From NCBI GenBank assembly GCA_023140195.1, contig JAGLME010000004.1:258578-322577 (forward strand): 64,000 nucleotides of DNA. Reading direction: 5' to 3'. The notes beneath the pieces are model-generated. The model did not search any database. It saw only the letters and a list, made by a program, of their open reading frames with translations, and was not told the DNA's origin. Source of the stretch: Thermoplasmata archaeon. Its GTDB lineage: Archaea > Thermoplasmatota > Thermoplasmata > RBG-16-68-12 > SOIM01. Made by a program: the position numbers and the translations under genes. This document shows, piece after piece, positions 17,095 to 26,054 of this stretch; positions within the stretch are counted from its first letter, which is position 1; every line of letters starts with the position of its first letter.

Positions 17095-17182
17095 GGAGAC
17101 AGAGGCCTGGCTTGCAGGGGCTAGACATCTAGTGGATGTTGAGATGAGCAGGGAGCGGTCCCGGCCATCTGGGTACCCATGA
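17081..17182 (+). pseudogene. Possible remnant of a HEPN toxin gene start
   Basis: In a frame overlapping the end of the MNT fusion gene, a TTG opens LREVRETEAWLAGARHLVDV and continues to a TGA after 33 codons. EAWLxxARHLxD resembles the first helix of HEPN proteins, which normally follow MNT genes at this position. The frame is far too short for a HEPN domain and the RxxxxH catalytic motif is absent, so it would be a truncated relic. The resemblance is short and could be chance. Confidence 0.3.
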
Positions 17183-17213
17183 CATTACCCATAGACACAT
17201 CAACCTCAATGGA

Positions 17214-17224
17214 AACATATAAGT
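17214..17224 (+). promoter_or_regulatory. TATA box of the RHH-like small gene
   Basis: CATATAAGTAC lies about 36 bases before the ATG at 17260. It falls in the only non-coding stretch between the HEPN-like remnant and the small gene. Confidence 0.45.
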
Positions 17225-17259
17225 ACAATTAAGTACATGTATGCTAATGGTGAACTCAA

Positions 17260-17400
17260 ATGGCGAAGAAGCGTCAAGTATGCTTCATGATAGATGAAGA
17301 TGACGCACAGGCGATGGAGGAAATCCGAAAGGAAACTGGCTTGCCTGTGAGTCGTCAGATTGAGATGAAGCTCAAAGGCTACAAGATCGTGAAGGAATAG
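17260..17400 (+). CDS. 46-residue ribbon-helix-helix-like protein
   Basis: A short gene encoding MAKKRQVCFMIDEDDAQAME, then a helix EEIRKETG, a turn LPVSR and a second helix QIEMKLKGYKIVKE. An initial strand followed by two helices with a Leu-Pro-Val-Ser turn is the usual layout of small RHH (CopG/Arc) regulators. A TATA box sits 36 bases upstream. It is 38 bases before the one-TM gene at 17439 and may be co-transcribed with it. The neighbouring MNT gene suggests a toxin-antitoxin-like setting. Confidence 0.55.
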   Translation: MAKKRQVCFMIDEDDAQAMEEIRKETGLPVSRQIEMKLKGYKIVKE

Positions 17401-17438
17401 CCTGGAACCCGTTGTGTCGTGTCGGCAGAAGGCTTTGA

Positions 17439-17879
17439 ATGGACTGGGCATCTTTCTCGTTGGGCATTGTGGCAGGGATTGCTATTGGTGTTGTCTCAGG
17501 GATCATCCTATATGAATACACGTCCCATCGTGAAAGAAGCCAGGAAGAGAAGAGCGCCAGAAGACAATGGAATACCGATCTTGGTTGGGAACTTGTGAAT
17601 TTCTGCGAAGAATGGAATGAATTCAAAGGATGTCTGACTCCCAGCGTGGAACTCAGAACGGAGCTCATTGCGCATGCCAGGGAGATCAAACAACGATCGG
17701 CGCAGGCGTTCATCGAGCCTAGTCATCGGAGATCGATTAAGAAGTCGATTCATATCTTCTTGAGACAAGCGAAGAAGCTACCTGGCGCAGATGACCAGAC
17801 CTGGAGCAATCATGTAATGGAAGAAGTCGACGCCGTCTGCAACGACCTTCGGAGGCTATCCAATAGACTTCGCAAGTAG
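17439..17879 (+). CDS. Single-TM protein with cytoplasmic helical domain
   Basis: A 146-residue protein with one N-terminal membrane helix rich in glycine (SLGIVAGIAIGVVSGIILYE) and a charged, probably helical soluble part (residues 30-146) with HRRSIKKSIHIFLRQAKKL in its centre. No family motif was recognised. It follows the RHH-like gene on the same strand, so the two could be a regulator and a regulated membrane effector, but nothing in the sequence proves it. Confidence 0.5.
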   Translation: MDWASFSLGIVAGIAIGVVSGIILYEYTSHRERSQEEKSARRQWNTDLGWELVNFCEEWNEFKGCLTPSVELRTELIAHAREIKQRSAQAFIEPSHRRSIKKSIHIFLRQAKKLPGADDQTWSNHVMEEVDAVCNDLRRLSNRLRK

Positions 17880-17951
17880 CACTTCAGGGCCTACAGATTG
17901 CGGAGACATGCATGTTTGATCGAGGACGCGGGGATGCCCAGACTCAAAACC

Positions 17952-19091
17952 TCACAATGACTTCACTAGAACCTCGGCGACATCCAAGATGTAAGTGGAA
18001 TCATCTCTCGCAATTCCTTTCGAACTGTCCTCAAAATTCAGCAAGCAGAAAGGACAGCAAGTCACAAGAATCTCGGCACCGGTCCCAAGAGCCTCCTCCA
18101 ACCTCAAATTCGAAAACCTCTCCTCCGCAACTGTCTCGGTCCAGAACCTCCCCCCACCTCCACCACAGCAAAGACTGGATTCCCTTGACCTTTCCATCTC
18201 CACCAATTCCAACCCAGGGATCGACTCCAACACCTTCCTCGGCTCCTCGTAAACCCCATTATGCCTCCCCAGATAACAAGGATCGTGATACGTCACCTTC
18301 TTCTCCAGCCTTCCCGGAACCAGCTTCCCCTCATCCACCAGCTCCGCCAGCAGCTGCGTATGATGCACGATCTCCAACTCCGACCCAAACTCCCCGTAAT
18401 CGTTCTTCAACGTGTGAAATGTATGAGGCGATATCGCAACCACCCTCTCCACTCCCATCTCCTCGAACTTGGCGACGTTCCTCTCCACCATCGTCCCGAA
18501 CGCCTGCTCATCACCGATCCTCCTCGCACTGTCCCCGCAACACCTCTCCTCGGCCCCCAGAACACCAAAGCTCACCCCGGCCTTGTTCAGAACCTCCACC
18601 AGCGCCTTCGCCACCTTCTGGTTCCTCGGATCATAGCTCGGGGCGCACCCAACGAACAACAGCCAGTCCATATCCCTCTCATAGATCTTAACGTCCAACC
18701 CTTCCGCCCAGTCCATCCTCTCCTCCGCCGGGTTCCCCCACGGGTTCCCCTCCTGCACCATGTTCGACACCGCCGACCTCTGCATCTGCGGTATCATCCC
18801 CCCGCCCACCAGCATCCTCCTCATCGACCCGATGACATCGATCAGCTCCACGCCCCTCGGGCACCTGTCCACGCACGCTTTGCAGGTCGAACAGAGCCAA
18901 ATGTCGTCCGACTCCTCCACCAGCCCCAGCTGCACCATCCTCAGCATCTTTCGCAGATTGAAGTCGCGAACCGTCCCCCAGGGGCACGTCCCGCTGCACA
19001 GACCGCACTGGTAGCACAGGCTCAGGCTCTCCCCGCCTTCCTTGGCGACCTCGTCCATCACCTCGTCGAACGGCCGAACGGCTTCCATCAT
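17952..19091 (-). CDS. HdrBC-type heterodisulfide-reductase-like subunit
   Basis: A 379-residue fusion of HdrC- and HdrB-like parts. The first 90 residues hold two [4Fe-4S] motifs (CYQCGLCSGTCP and CSTCKACVDRCP). Two cysteine-rich CCG domains follow, with EERCCGDSAR and later SLCCGGGGGRFWTE plus TCCPFC, ligands for the non-cubane clusters that in HdrB cleave the CoM-CoB disulfide. It is the last gene of the nine-gene Kor-Hdr operon and overlaps the HdrA-MvhD gene by four bases. Its 3' end has diverged copies at 6552 and 15879. The disulfide or other acceptor it reduces is unknown. Confidence 0.85.
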   Translation of the reverse strand: MMEAVRPFDEVMDEVAKEGGESLSLCYQCGLCSGTCPWGTVRDFNLRKMLRMVQLGLVEESDDIWLCSTCKACVDRCPRGVELIDVIGSMRRMLVGGGMIPQMQRSAVSNMVQEGNPWGNPAEERMDWAEGLDVKIYERDMDWLLFVGCAPSYDPRNQKVAKALVEVLNKAGVSFGVLGAEERCCGDSARRIGDEQAFGTMVERNVAKFEEMGVERVVAISPHTFHTLKNDYGEFGSELEIVHHTQLLAELVDEGKLVPGRLEKKVTYHDPCYLGRHNGVYEEPRKVLESIPGLELVEMERSRESSLCCGGGGGRFWTETVAEERFSNLRLEEALGTGAEILVTCCPFCLLNFEDSSKGIARDDSTYILDVAEVLVKSL

Positions 19092-21547
19092 TGCTTCCTC
19101 TTTTTCTTCTTCGGTTTGAAGGTCTCCGCCGCCTTGTCTATCTCCTTCGGGTCCACCTTCTCCACTATCTCCTTCATCTCCCCGATCTTGTCAGCGAACT
19201 TCTGGCCTTCGGCCGCCGTGAACCAATCCAGTTGCAGCCTGTTCGTATCCAGCCCAAGCTTCTCCATCTCCTTCCACAGCTTCTCCACCCTCTTCTTGGT
19301 CTGGTAGTTGGCGTTTATGTAATGGCAGTCCTGCAGGTGGCATCCGGATACCAGCACCGCTCCAGCTCTCTTCTCGAACCCTCTTCTCACGAAGTTCTCG
19401 CTGACTCGTCCAGAGCACATGGTCTTGATTATTCTCACATTAGACGGATACTGCATTCTTGAAACCCCAGCAAAGTCCGCTCCCGCATAAGAGCACCAGT
19501 TGCAGCAGAAGGCCAGTATCTTACCTTCAGGGTTCTCGTCCAGAGCACCGTCGATCTGCGCCACTATCTGCTCGTCGGTGAAGTGCCTCATGATCAGCCC
19601 CTCGAACTTGCACTCCGCGCCGCACGTCCCGCACCCTGTGCAGGCAGCCTCAATGATCTTGATCTTCTGGTTGGGCTTCTTGCCTATGAGCTCTATCGCG
19701 TTGTAAGGGCACACCTTCACGCACAGCCCGCAGCCGTTGCAGTTGTCCTCCACGTACATGGGGGTTATCGCTTCTACCGTGACCTCGCCTTTAGCCATCA
19801 GTATGTTCGCTCTCGATGCTGCCGCACAAGCCTGGGTGACGCTGTCCTTGATGTCCTTGGGACTCTCAGCACAGCCCGCCAGGAAGACCCCTTTCGTCGG
19901 CGTATCCACCGGCAGCAGCTTTGGATGGGACTCCATGAAGAACCCGTCCGCCGTCTTCGAGAGATTGAAAAGCCTCTGCACGACCTCGCTGTCCTCCCGC
20001 GGTTCAATGCCCACCGAGAGGATGACCATGTCGTACTCCTCGTCGTATATTTCCGATAGCAGAGTGTTCTCGCCTATGAGTCGTACGTCGTCGCCTTCCA
20101 GGTGCAACGCCTCCGCTGGTATCCCCCTGATGAATCTTACTCCCAGTGATCTGGCCCTCTTGTACAGGTCCTCGAAGCCTTTGCCGAAAGCACGTATGTC
20201 CATGTAGTAGACGTCTATTTCAGTGTCCGGCCAGTGCTCTTTGATAAGCAACGCATCCTTGATCGTCTCCATGCAGCAGATGTTGGAACAGTACGGGTTG
20301 CCGTCCTTCTCCGTCCTCGACCCGATGCACTGTATGAACGCCACGTTCTTGGGCGGTTCCAAATCGCTGGGCCTTATCAGGTGGCCTCCGCTGGGTCCTC
20401 CCGCATTGATGAGTCTCTCGAATTCCAGAGTGGTGAGAACGTTGGGATATTTCCCGTAGCCGTATTCTTCCAGTACCTTCGGATCGAACGTGCTGGCGCC
20501 GGTCGCAACGATTATAGTGCCCACTTCCAGGTCTATTGTCTCGTCCCTCGCGTTGAAGTCTATGCAGTCCTCCACATCGCACGCTTCGATGCACTTCTCG
20601 CATGCCAGCACTGGGCCGTCGTTCAAACAGGTCACGATGTCCACCGCATACGTCGATGGAACGGCCTGCGCAAATGGAGTGTAGATCGCCTTTCTTGAAG
20701 CAAGACCTAGATCGAACTCGTTTGGCACCGCCACAGGGCACGCCGTGGAGCAATCCCCGCATGCCGTACAATTCTTGTTAACGAACCTAGCCTTCTTCTT
20801 GATCGTGATCACGAAGTTCCCCACATAACCGGAGACGCTCTTCACCTCGGCACAAGTGAGGACTTCCACGTTCGGGTGTCTTCCAACCTCGGACATCTTA
20901 GGTGCAAGGATGCAAATGCTGCAGTCCATCGTTGGAAAAGTCTTATCGATCTGCGCCATCCGCCCCCCGATGCTCACGTCCTTCTCTATGAGGTGCACCT
21001 TGTATCCTGAATCTGCAAGGTCCAGAGCCGCTTGAATGCCAGCAACACCAGCGCCAATCACGGCAGTCTTCCTAAGGACCGGCACCTTCTTCTCCACCTG
21101 GGCCTCCAGCAGCCTCGCCTTCGCAACGGCCATCCGAACCAGTTCCTTCGCCTTCTCCGTCCCGCCTTCCTTATCGTAAAGGTGGACCCAGCTGCAGTGC
21201 TCCCTGATGTTCGCCATCTCCACCAGGTACCTGTTCATCCCAGCCTCTTCCGCCATGGCCCTGAAGGTGGGCTCGTGCAACCTCGGACTGCATGAAGCGA
21301 CAACCAACCGGTTCAACGCGTGCTTCTGGATGTCCTCCTTCATCATCTCCTGGCCCGGGTCCGAGCACGAGTAACGATAGTCCTTCGACAACACCACGCC
21401 CGGCAGCCCCGCGGCATAGGCCGACACCGCTTCCACGTCCACCGAACCGGCTATGTTCAGCCCGCAGTGGCACACGTACACGCCTATTCTCGGCTCTTCC
21501 TCTTCCCTTTCGACACCCGTTTCGGATCCTTCTTCCGCAACGTCCAT
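19088..21547 (-). CDS. hdrA: HdrA-MvhD fusion, flavin and iron-sulfur electron-transfer subunit
   Basis: A 819-residue HdrA with MvhD fused to its C-terminus. In order: N-terminal HdrA domain (IGVYVCHCGLNIAGSVDVEA), FAD-binding Rossmann region (AVIGAGVAGIQAALDLADSG, IGGRMAQIDKTFPTMDCSIC), an inserted ferredoxin-like pair of clusters (CTACGDCSTACP and ACEKCIEACDVEDC), a C-terminal two-cluster ferredoxin (CNGCGLCVKVCP, CTGCGTCGAECK), and an MvhD-like [2Fe-2S] part (FCCNWCSYAGADFAGVSRMQ, MCSGRV, GCHLQDCHY). HdrA is the flavin-based electron-bifurcating subunit in methanogens. The fusion should let it accept or pass on electrons without a separate MvhD. It lies one base from the next upstream gene. 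Confidence 0.88.
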   Translation of the reverse strand: MDVAEEGSETGVEREEEEPRIGVYVCHCGLNIAGSVDVEAVSAYAAGLPGVVLSKDYRYSCSDPGQEMMKEDIQKHALNRLVVASCSPRLHEPTFRAMAEEAGMNRYLVEMANIREHCSWVHLYDKEGGTEKAKELVRMAVAKARLLEAQVEKKVPVLRKTAVIGAGVAGIQAALDLADSGYKVHLIEKDVSIGGRMAQIDKTFPTMDCSICILAPKMSEVGRHPNVEVLTCAEVKSVSGYVGNFVITIKKKARFVNKNCTACGDCSTACPVAVPNEFDLGLASRKAIYTPFAQAVPSTYAVDIVTCLNDGPVLACEKCIEACDVEDCIDFNARDETIDLEVGTIIVATGASTFDPKVLEEYGYGKYPNVLTTLEFERLINAGGPSGGHLIRPSDLEPPKNVAFIQCIGSRTEKDGNPYCSNICCMETIKDALLIKEHWPDTEIDVYYMDIRAFGKGFEDLYKRARSLGVRFIRGIPAEALHLEGDDVRLIGENTLLSEIYDEEYDMVILSVGIEPREDSEVVQRLFNLSKTADGFFMESHPKLLPVDTPTKGVFLAGCAESPKDIKDSVTQACAAASRANILMAKGEVTVEAITPMYVEDNCNGCGLCVKVCPYNAIELIGKKPNQKIKIIEAACTGCGTCGAECKFEGLIMRHFTDEQIVAQIDGALDENPEGKILAFCCNWCSYAGADFAGVSRMQYPSNVRIIKTMCSGRVSENFVRRGFEKRAGAVLVSGCHLQDCHYINANYQTKKRVEKLWKEMEKLGLDTNRLQLDWFTAAEGQKFADKIGEMKEIVEKVDPKEIDKAAETFKPKKKKRKQ

Positions 21548-22663
21548 TCAAACACCCCTTAGGGTTTTAGAGACAAGGACGGTCCAGTCCATGAACTCGA
21601 TCTCCTTGTCGAAGCCATCCTCATTCTTTACGCAGTTGAAATGCGTAAGGCACTTGGGGCAGTTGGTTACTAGAGTTGGCGCTGCGTTCTCCGCCTCCTC
21701 CAGCCTCTCCATCTGCATCCTCTTCGAATTCTGATTGCAGTTTATCCATGCGCTCACGCCGCAGCATCTTGATCTCTTACCGCTGTGTTCCATCTCTACC
21801 AGTTCTATTCCCGGAATATGTTCAAGTACCTTTCTTGGTTGGTCGTATATTCCGAGGAATCTCCCCAATCTGCACGGGTCCTGATAGGTCACCTTCTTCT
21901 CCATCTTGTCGAAGGTAGCGACGCCATCGTCCACCGCGTCCGCGACCACTTCGGAGATGTGGGCCAGCTCGATCCCCATGTCCGGATATTCGTGCTTCAT
22001 CACCTCGTATCCCTCCGGACACGTGAAGACCAGCTTGGTTATTTCGGATCTTGATATTACTTCCAGGTTCTTGTCCATCAGCGCCTCGAAGGTCTCGTCC
22101 TCGCCTATCCACAGGGCGTCATGTCCGCAGCACACCTCTTCGTCCAGTACCCTTGGTTTGATGCCCAGCATGTTCAGTACGTCCAAGGCAGCATTCGAAA
22201 TGTTCACCTGGTCGCTGCCGTGGTCCTTGAGGGCGGTGTCCACGTACGGGCCGCAGCCGATCCACAGAGCAACTTCACCGTCGTGCGATGTCTTGCTCCT
22301 GTCCAGCCACTCCAGCTTGTTCTGCTTGAACTTGCCCGAGGCGAATATCCTGGCCATGGTCTGCATCATCTCTCCGTGGGTGTACTCGGGCTTCCCGCCG
22401 TTGTCCCTGGATAAGCCCCGAACTTCCCGAATGAAACCTATGAAATCAACGTCCTCGGGACAGTAATTCTGGCAGAGCTTGCAGGTCAGACAGTTCCACA
22501 CCAGATCGTCGTTGGTCAGGTCCCTTCCCAGCTGGGCCCTCTCCACCATCTCCCTAGGTGATTCTGAAGCGCCGACTCGAACGACAGGACAATGCGCAGT
22601 GCATTTCCCGCATGAATAGCACATTTGGGCATTCGTTCTCTGCATAGAGTCCTGCAATGTCAC
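21548..22663 (-). CDS. HdrBC-type heterodisulfide-reductase-like subunit, second copy
   Basis: A 371-residue HdrC-HdrB fusion distinct from the copy at 17952. It has CYSCGKCTAHCP and CLTCKLCQNYCP for two [4Fe-4S] clusters, a first CCG domain with EEVCCGHDALWIGE and YQDPCRLGRF, and a second with SRCCGVSAWINCN and TNCPKCLTHF. It overlaps the MvhD-like gene upstream by four bases and abuts the HdrA-MvhD gene downstream. Having two different HdrBC proteins in one operon suggests two electron acceptors or a heteromeric complex. Confidence 0.85.
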   Translation of the reverse strand: MTLQDSMQRTNAQMCYSCGKCTAHCPVVRVGASESPREMVERAQLGRDLTNDDLVWNCLTCKLCQNYCPEDVDFIGFIREVRGLSRDNGGKPEYTHGEMMQTMARIFASGKFKQNKLEWLDRSKTSHDGEVALWIGCGPYVDTALKDHGSDQVNISNAALDVLNMLGIKPRVLDEEVCCGHDALWIGEDETFEALMDKNLEVISRSEITKLVFTCPEGYEVMKHEYPDMGIELAHISEVVADAVDDGVATFDKMEKKVTYQDPCRLGRFLGIYDQPRKVLEHIPGIELVEMEHSGKRSRCCGVSAWINCNQNSKRMQMERLEEAENAAPTLVTNCPKCLTHFNCVKNEDGFDKEIEFMDWTVLVSKTLRGV

Positions 22664-23073
22664 GGCCCTTCACCCCCGTTAGCAGGCCCCAGCCGTCTTA
22701 TCTTGCCCACGAAATCCGTGATGACATTAGCGAACCTCTGCCCTTCGGCGGCCGATATCCACTCCAGACCCAGCCTCTCGGATTGGATGCCCAGTTGACC
22801 AAGCAGCGTGTAAAGCATCTCCACCCTCTTCTCGGCCTTGTAGTTCCCGTCCTGGTAGTGGCAGTCCCCTAAATGGCAGCCAGTTACGAGCACCCCATCG
22901 GCACCCTTGTTGAACGCTCTGAGAACGAACCCCGGGTCCACCCTCCCTGAGCACATGACCCTGACTATCTGAACGTCCGGAGGATACTGGAACCTGCTGA
23001 CGCCAGCAGCGTCCGCTCCGCCGTAGGAACACCAGTTGCACGCGAACACCAGTATCTGCGGGTCCCAACTCAT
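22660..23073 (-). CDS. mvhD: MvhD-like [2Fe-2S] electron-transfer subunit
   Basis: A 137-residue stand-alone MvhD (hydrogenase iron-sulfur subunit family). Conserved parts are FACNWCSYGGADAAGVSRFQ, VMCSGRVDPGFVLRAF and GCHLGDCHYQDGNY, which carry the cluster cysteines. In methanogens MvhD links a [NiFe] hydrogenase to HdrA; here no hydrogenase gene is in sight, so it probably passes electrons between the HdrA double subunit and another donor. It overlaps both neighbouring genes by four bases. Confidence 0.88.
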   Translation of the reverse strand: MSWDPQILVFACNWCSYGGADAAGVSRFQYPPDVQIVRVMCSGRVDPGFVLRAFNKGADGVLVTGCHLGDCHYQDGNYKAEKRVEMLYTLLGQLGIQSERLGLEWISAAEGQRFANVITDFVGKIRRLGPANGGEGP

Positions 23074-26054
23074 GCCAGTTCCCCCATCATGGCGTCTATC
23101 TGCGCCTCTATCTGTTCATCCTTGAACCCTTTGAGTATCATCGCTTTTGTCGGGCACTCGACCACGCACGCGCCGCATCCGGTGCACATGGCGCCGTTCA
23201 CCCAAGCGACCTTTCCTCCCTCTATCTCGACGATGTCAATTGCAGAATATGGACACACCTCGGAACATCTAGCACACCAACGGCAGTTGTCCTCTCTCAC
23301 GAAAGCCACTATCGGGCTGACAAGAATCTCATCCTTACTCAGCAACGCGGCAGCCTTGGCAGCGGCACCGCTTGCACTTGAAACAGACTCATCCAGCCTT
23401 TTGGGACCGGAAACGCAACCAGCAAGGTATACACCGGCAATGCTCGATTCCACCGGACCCAGCTTCACGTGCTTCTCCATCAGGAATCCCTCTTCGCTCA
23501 GCGGGACCTTCAGCACCTCCACCAGCTTCTCCACCGTTTCCTGGTTGGGGCGCATGGCGACCGACAATACGAGCAGATCAGTTGGCAGAGCCAGCGTCAT
23601 ATCAGAGAACACGTCCTGCACCTTCACCTCGTTCCCATCGAACTCCGGCTGCTCGGTCCACCTGAAGAACCGCACACCCTTCTCCGAAGCGATCTTGTAG
23701 TTCTCCTCCGCGCCTTTCCCGAACGTCCTCATGTCCTTGTACAGGAAGTTGACCTTGTTGTCCTCCGCGACCTGGGCGGCTTGATGGATACCGGTCTCGC
23801 AACAATACCTCGAACACCCTGGATACTCCTCGTTCCTTGCGCCAACGCATTGGATGAAAGAGATCGTTTTCCCTTCGATAGGACCTTCTTCCATCATCTT
23901 CTCCAGTTCTAGATTGGTGATGACGTTCTCGTAATCCTCGTAGCCGAATTCGGTTGGTTCGTACAGATCTGAACCGATGGCCAGTATTATCGGGCCGAAG
24001 TCCTTTGTCGTTACCCCTTCAAGTGATTTGATGGTGACCTGGAAGTTGCCCACGTACCCTTTTACGTCATCCAGCGTGGCAGATGTCATCACATTGACGT
24101 TGCTTTTGAGCAGGTCCTTCATCTTCTGGGTCAGGAGCTTGGATGCCTCGATGCCTTCCGGGGACAGTTTGTGCAGTTCCCTGAGCCTTCCGCCCAGTTC
24201 TTCTTGCTTTTCGATAAGAGTGACGTCAATACCCTGAGCATTCAGGTCCAGTGCAGCGGTCAGGCCGGCTATTCCTCCTCCAACAATCAATGCAGATTTG
24301 GTAACAGAGCTCGTCTCCGCGATCAACGGCTCCGCAAGGTTGGCCCTGGCGACGCTCATTCTGATGAGAGTCTTGGACTTCTCGGTCGCCCTCTCTGGCT
24401 CGTCCGCGTGAACCCAGGAGCATTGGTTCCTGATGTTGGACATCTCGAAGAGGTACGGGTTAATGCCCGCTTCGATGAGCGCGTCCATGAAGAGGTCGCC
24501 GTGGGTCTTGGGAGAGCAAGCAGCAACGATGATCCGGTTGAGGTCCTTCTCCCTGATGGTGTTGATGATGTCCTCTATCGTGCTGTCAGCACATGCGAAC
24601 AGAGTGTTCTCGGAATGCACCACATTCGGCAGTTCCCCGGCATAGCCAGCAACGTCCTCTACGTCAACGACACCGGCGATGTTGTTGCCGCAGTGACAGA
24701 CGAATACACCAATCCTCGGTTCCCCTTCACCACCTTTCTCTGGGATATCCACGATCGGATGTTCCCTCTTCTCAGCGTAAGATAAAGCACCACTGGCAGC
24801 GCCGGAAGCTTCAGCGACAGAATCCGCAATGTCCTTTGGTCCAGTGGCGACCCCGCAGAGGAATATCCCTTCCTTGGTACCGCGCAACGGAAGCACGTTC
24901 ACCTGTTCCATTTTGAAGAACCCGTCGTCATCCAGTTTGATGTCCAGCACCTTGGCCAGGTCACCGATGTGTTCGGCAGGCAGAAGTGGAGGCGCCAGAA
25001 CCACCATGTCCGTCTCCATGTCCTCTATCTTGCCCTCTTCGGTGTTCTCCACCCGCACGACCAGATGTTCTTCCTCTTTCGTAACATCGGACGCCTTACC
25101 CCTAACGAACTTGATCCCCATCTCCTTGGCCCGGTTGTAGTACTCCTCGAAACCCTTCCCGAAGGAACGGATGTCCATGTACAGCAGCGTGATCTCAACG
25201 TCCTTCAGATGCTCCTTGGCCAGCAAGGCCTCCTTGATGGAGTTCATGCAGCACACCCTGGAGCAGTAACCTTGGAAATTCACATCCCTGGACCCGGCGC
25301 AGAGAACGAAGGTTATCCTCTTGGGACTCTCCATCCCCTCCAGCTCTATGAGCTCCCCCTCGGTGGGTCCGCTGGCGCTGACCAGCCTCTCGAACTCCAT
25401 GTTGGTGATGACGTTCTCGAACTTCCCGTAGCCGTAATTCTCCAATGACCTTGGATCAAGAACAGAACCGCCGCAGGCCACTATGATGGAAACGACATCC
25501 AGGTCCAGCATCTCCGCCTTCATCTCGAAGTCTATGCAGTTCTCCACCTCACAAGCTTCCAAACACTTCTCGCACGCAATCAGGTGACCCTTGTTTAGGC
25601 ATAGGTCTCTGTCAATTGTATACGTAGAAGGAACCGCCTGTGGGAACGGCAGATAGATCGCCTTCCTCAACTTCAGGCCGACATCAAACTCATTCGGAAC
25701 AGCCTCTGGACAAGCATCAAAACAATCACCGCATGAGGTACAGTTATCGTTCACATACTTGGGCTTCTTGAGCACCTTTACCTTGAAATCCCCCGCCTTT
25801 CCGGCGACGGTCATCACTTCGCTGTCCACTAGAACATCAATATTCGAATGCCGGTGAGCCTCAACGATCAAAGGAGCTTCGATGCAGGTAGAACAATCGT
25901 TAGTGGGAAAGGTTTTGAACAACTGCGCCATGCGCCCGCCCAGGAAGGGAGCCTTCTCTATCAGATACACATGGGCACCAGCATTGGCGAGGTCGAGGGA
26001 GGCCTGAATACCGGCTATGCCCCCTCCTATAACCAGAACGGAGCTTGCACTCAT
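23070..26054 (-). CDS. hdrA: Double HdrA fusion protein
   Basis: A 994-residue protein with two HdrA-type flavin modules. The first half starts directly with an FAD fold (VLVIGGGIAGIQASLDLANA, FLGGRMAQLFKTFPTNDCST) and has an inserted ferredoxin pair (CTSCGDCFDACP, CEKCLEACEVENC). After about residue 440 a complete N-terminal HdrA domain begins (IGVFVCHCGNNIAGVVDVED), then a second FAD module (IVGGGIAGLTAALDLNAQGI) and a C-terminal ferredoxin (CRWCARCSEVCP, CTGCGACVVECP). The second FAD module lacks the inserted ferredoxin pair of the first. Known HdrA proteins are often dimeric, so this may be a covalent heterodimer. It overlaps both neighbouring genes by four bases. Confidence 0.88.
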   Translation of the reverse strand: MSASSVLVIGGGIAGIQASLDLANAGAHVYLIEKAPFLGGRMAQLFKTFPTNDCSTCIEAPLIVEAHRHSNIDVLVDSEVMTVAGKAGDFKVKVLKKPKYVNDNCTSCGDCFDACPEAVPNEFDVGLKLRKAIYLPFPQAVPSTYTIDRDLCLNKGHLIACEKCLEACEVENCIDFEMKAEMLDLDVVSIIVACGGSVLDPRSLENYGYGKFENVITNMEFERLVSASGPTEGELIELEGMESPKRITFVLCAGSRDVNFQGYCSRVCCMNSIKEALLAKEHLKDVEITLLYMDIRSFGKGFEEYYNRAKEMGIKFVRGKASDVTKEEEHLVVRVENTEEGKIEDMETDMVVLAPPLLPAEHIGDLAKVLDIKLDDDGFFKMEQVNVLPLRGTKEGIFLCGVATGPKDIADSVAEASGAASGALSYAEKREHPIVDIPEKGGEGEPRIGVFVCHCGNNIAGVVDVEDVAGYAGELPNVVHSENTLFACADSTIEDIINTIREKDLNRIIVAACSPKTHGDLFMDALIEAGINPYLFEMSNIRNQCSWVHADEPERATEKSKTLIRMSVARANLAEPLIAETSSVTKSALIVGGGIAGLTAALDLNAQGIDVTLIEKQEELGGRLRELHKLSPEGIEASKLLTQKMKDLLKSNVNVMTSATLDDVKGYVGNFQVTIKSLEGVTTKDFGPIILAIGSDLYEPTEFGYEDYENVITNLELEKMMEEGPIEGKTISFIQCVGARNEEYPGCSRYCCETGIHQAAQVAEDNKVNFLYKDMRTFGKGAEENYKIASEKGVRFFRWTEQPEFDGNEVKVQDVFSDMTLALPTDLLVLSVAMRPNQETVEKLVEVLKVPLSEEGFLMEKHVKLGPVESSIAGVYLAGCVSGPKRLDESVSSASGAAAKAAALLSKDEILVSPIVAFVREDNCRWCARCSEVCPYSAIDIVEIEGGKVAWVNGAMCTGCGACVVECPTKAMILKGFKDEQIEAQIDAMMGELA

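Noticed and set aside
18261-19307. Long open frame antisense to the HdrBC and HdrA-MvhD genes
   Set aside because: Composition is Pro/His/Arg-rich without motifs, and the opposite strand encodes complete iron-sulfur motifs.
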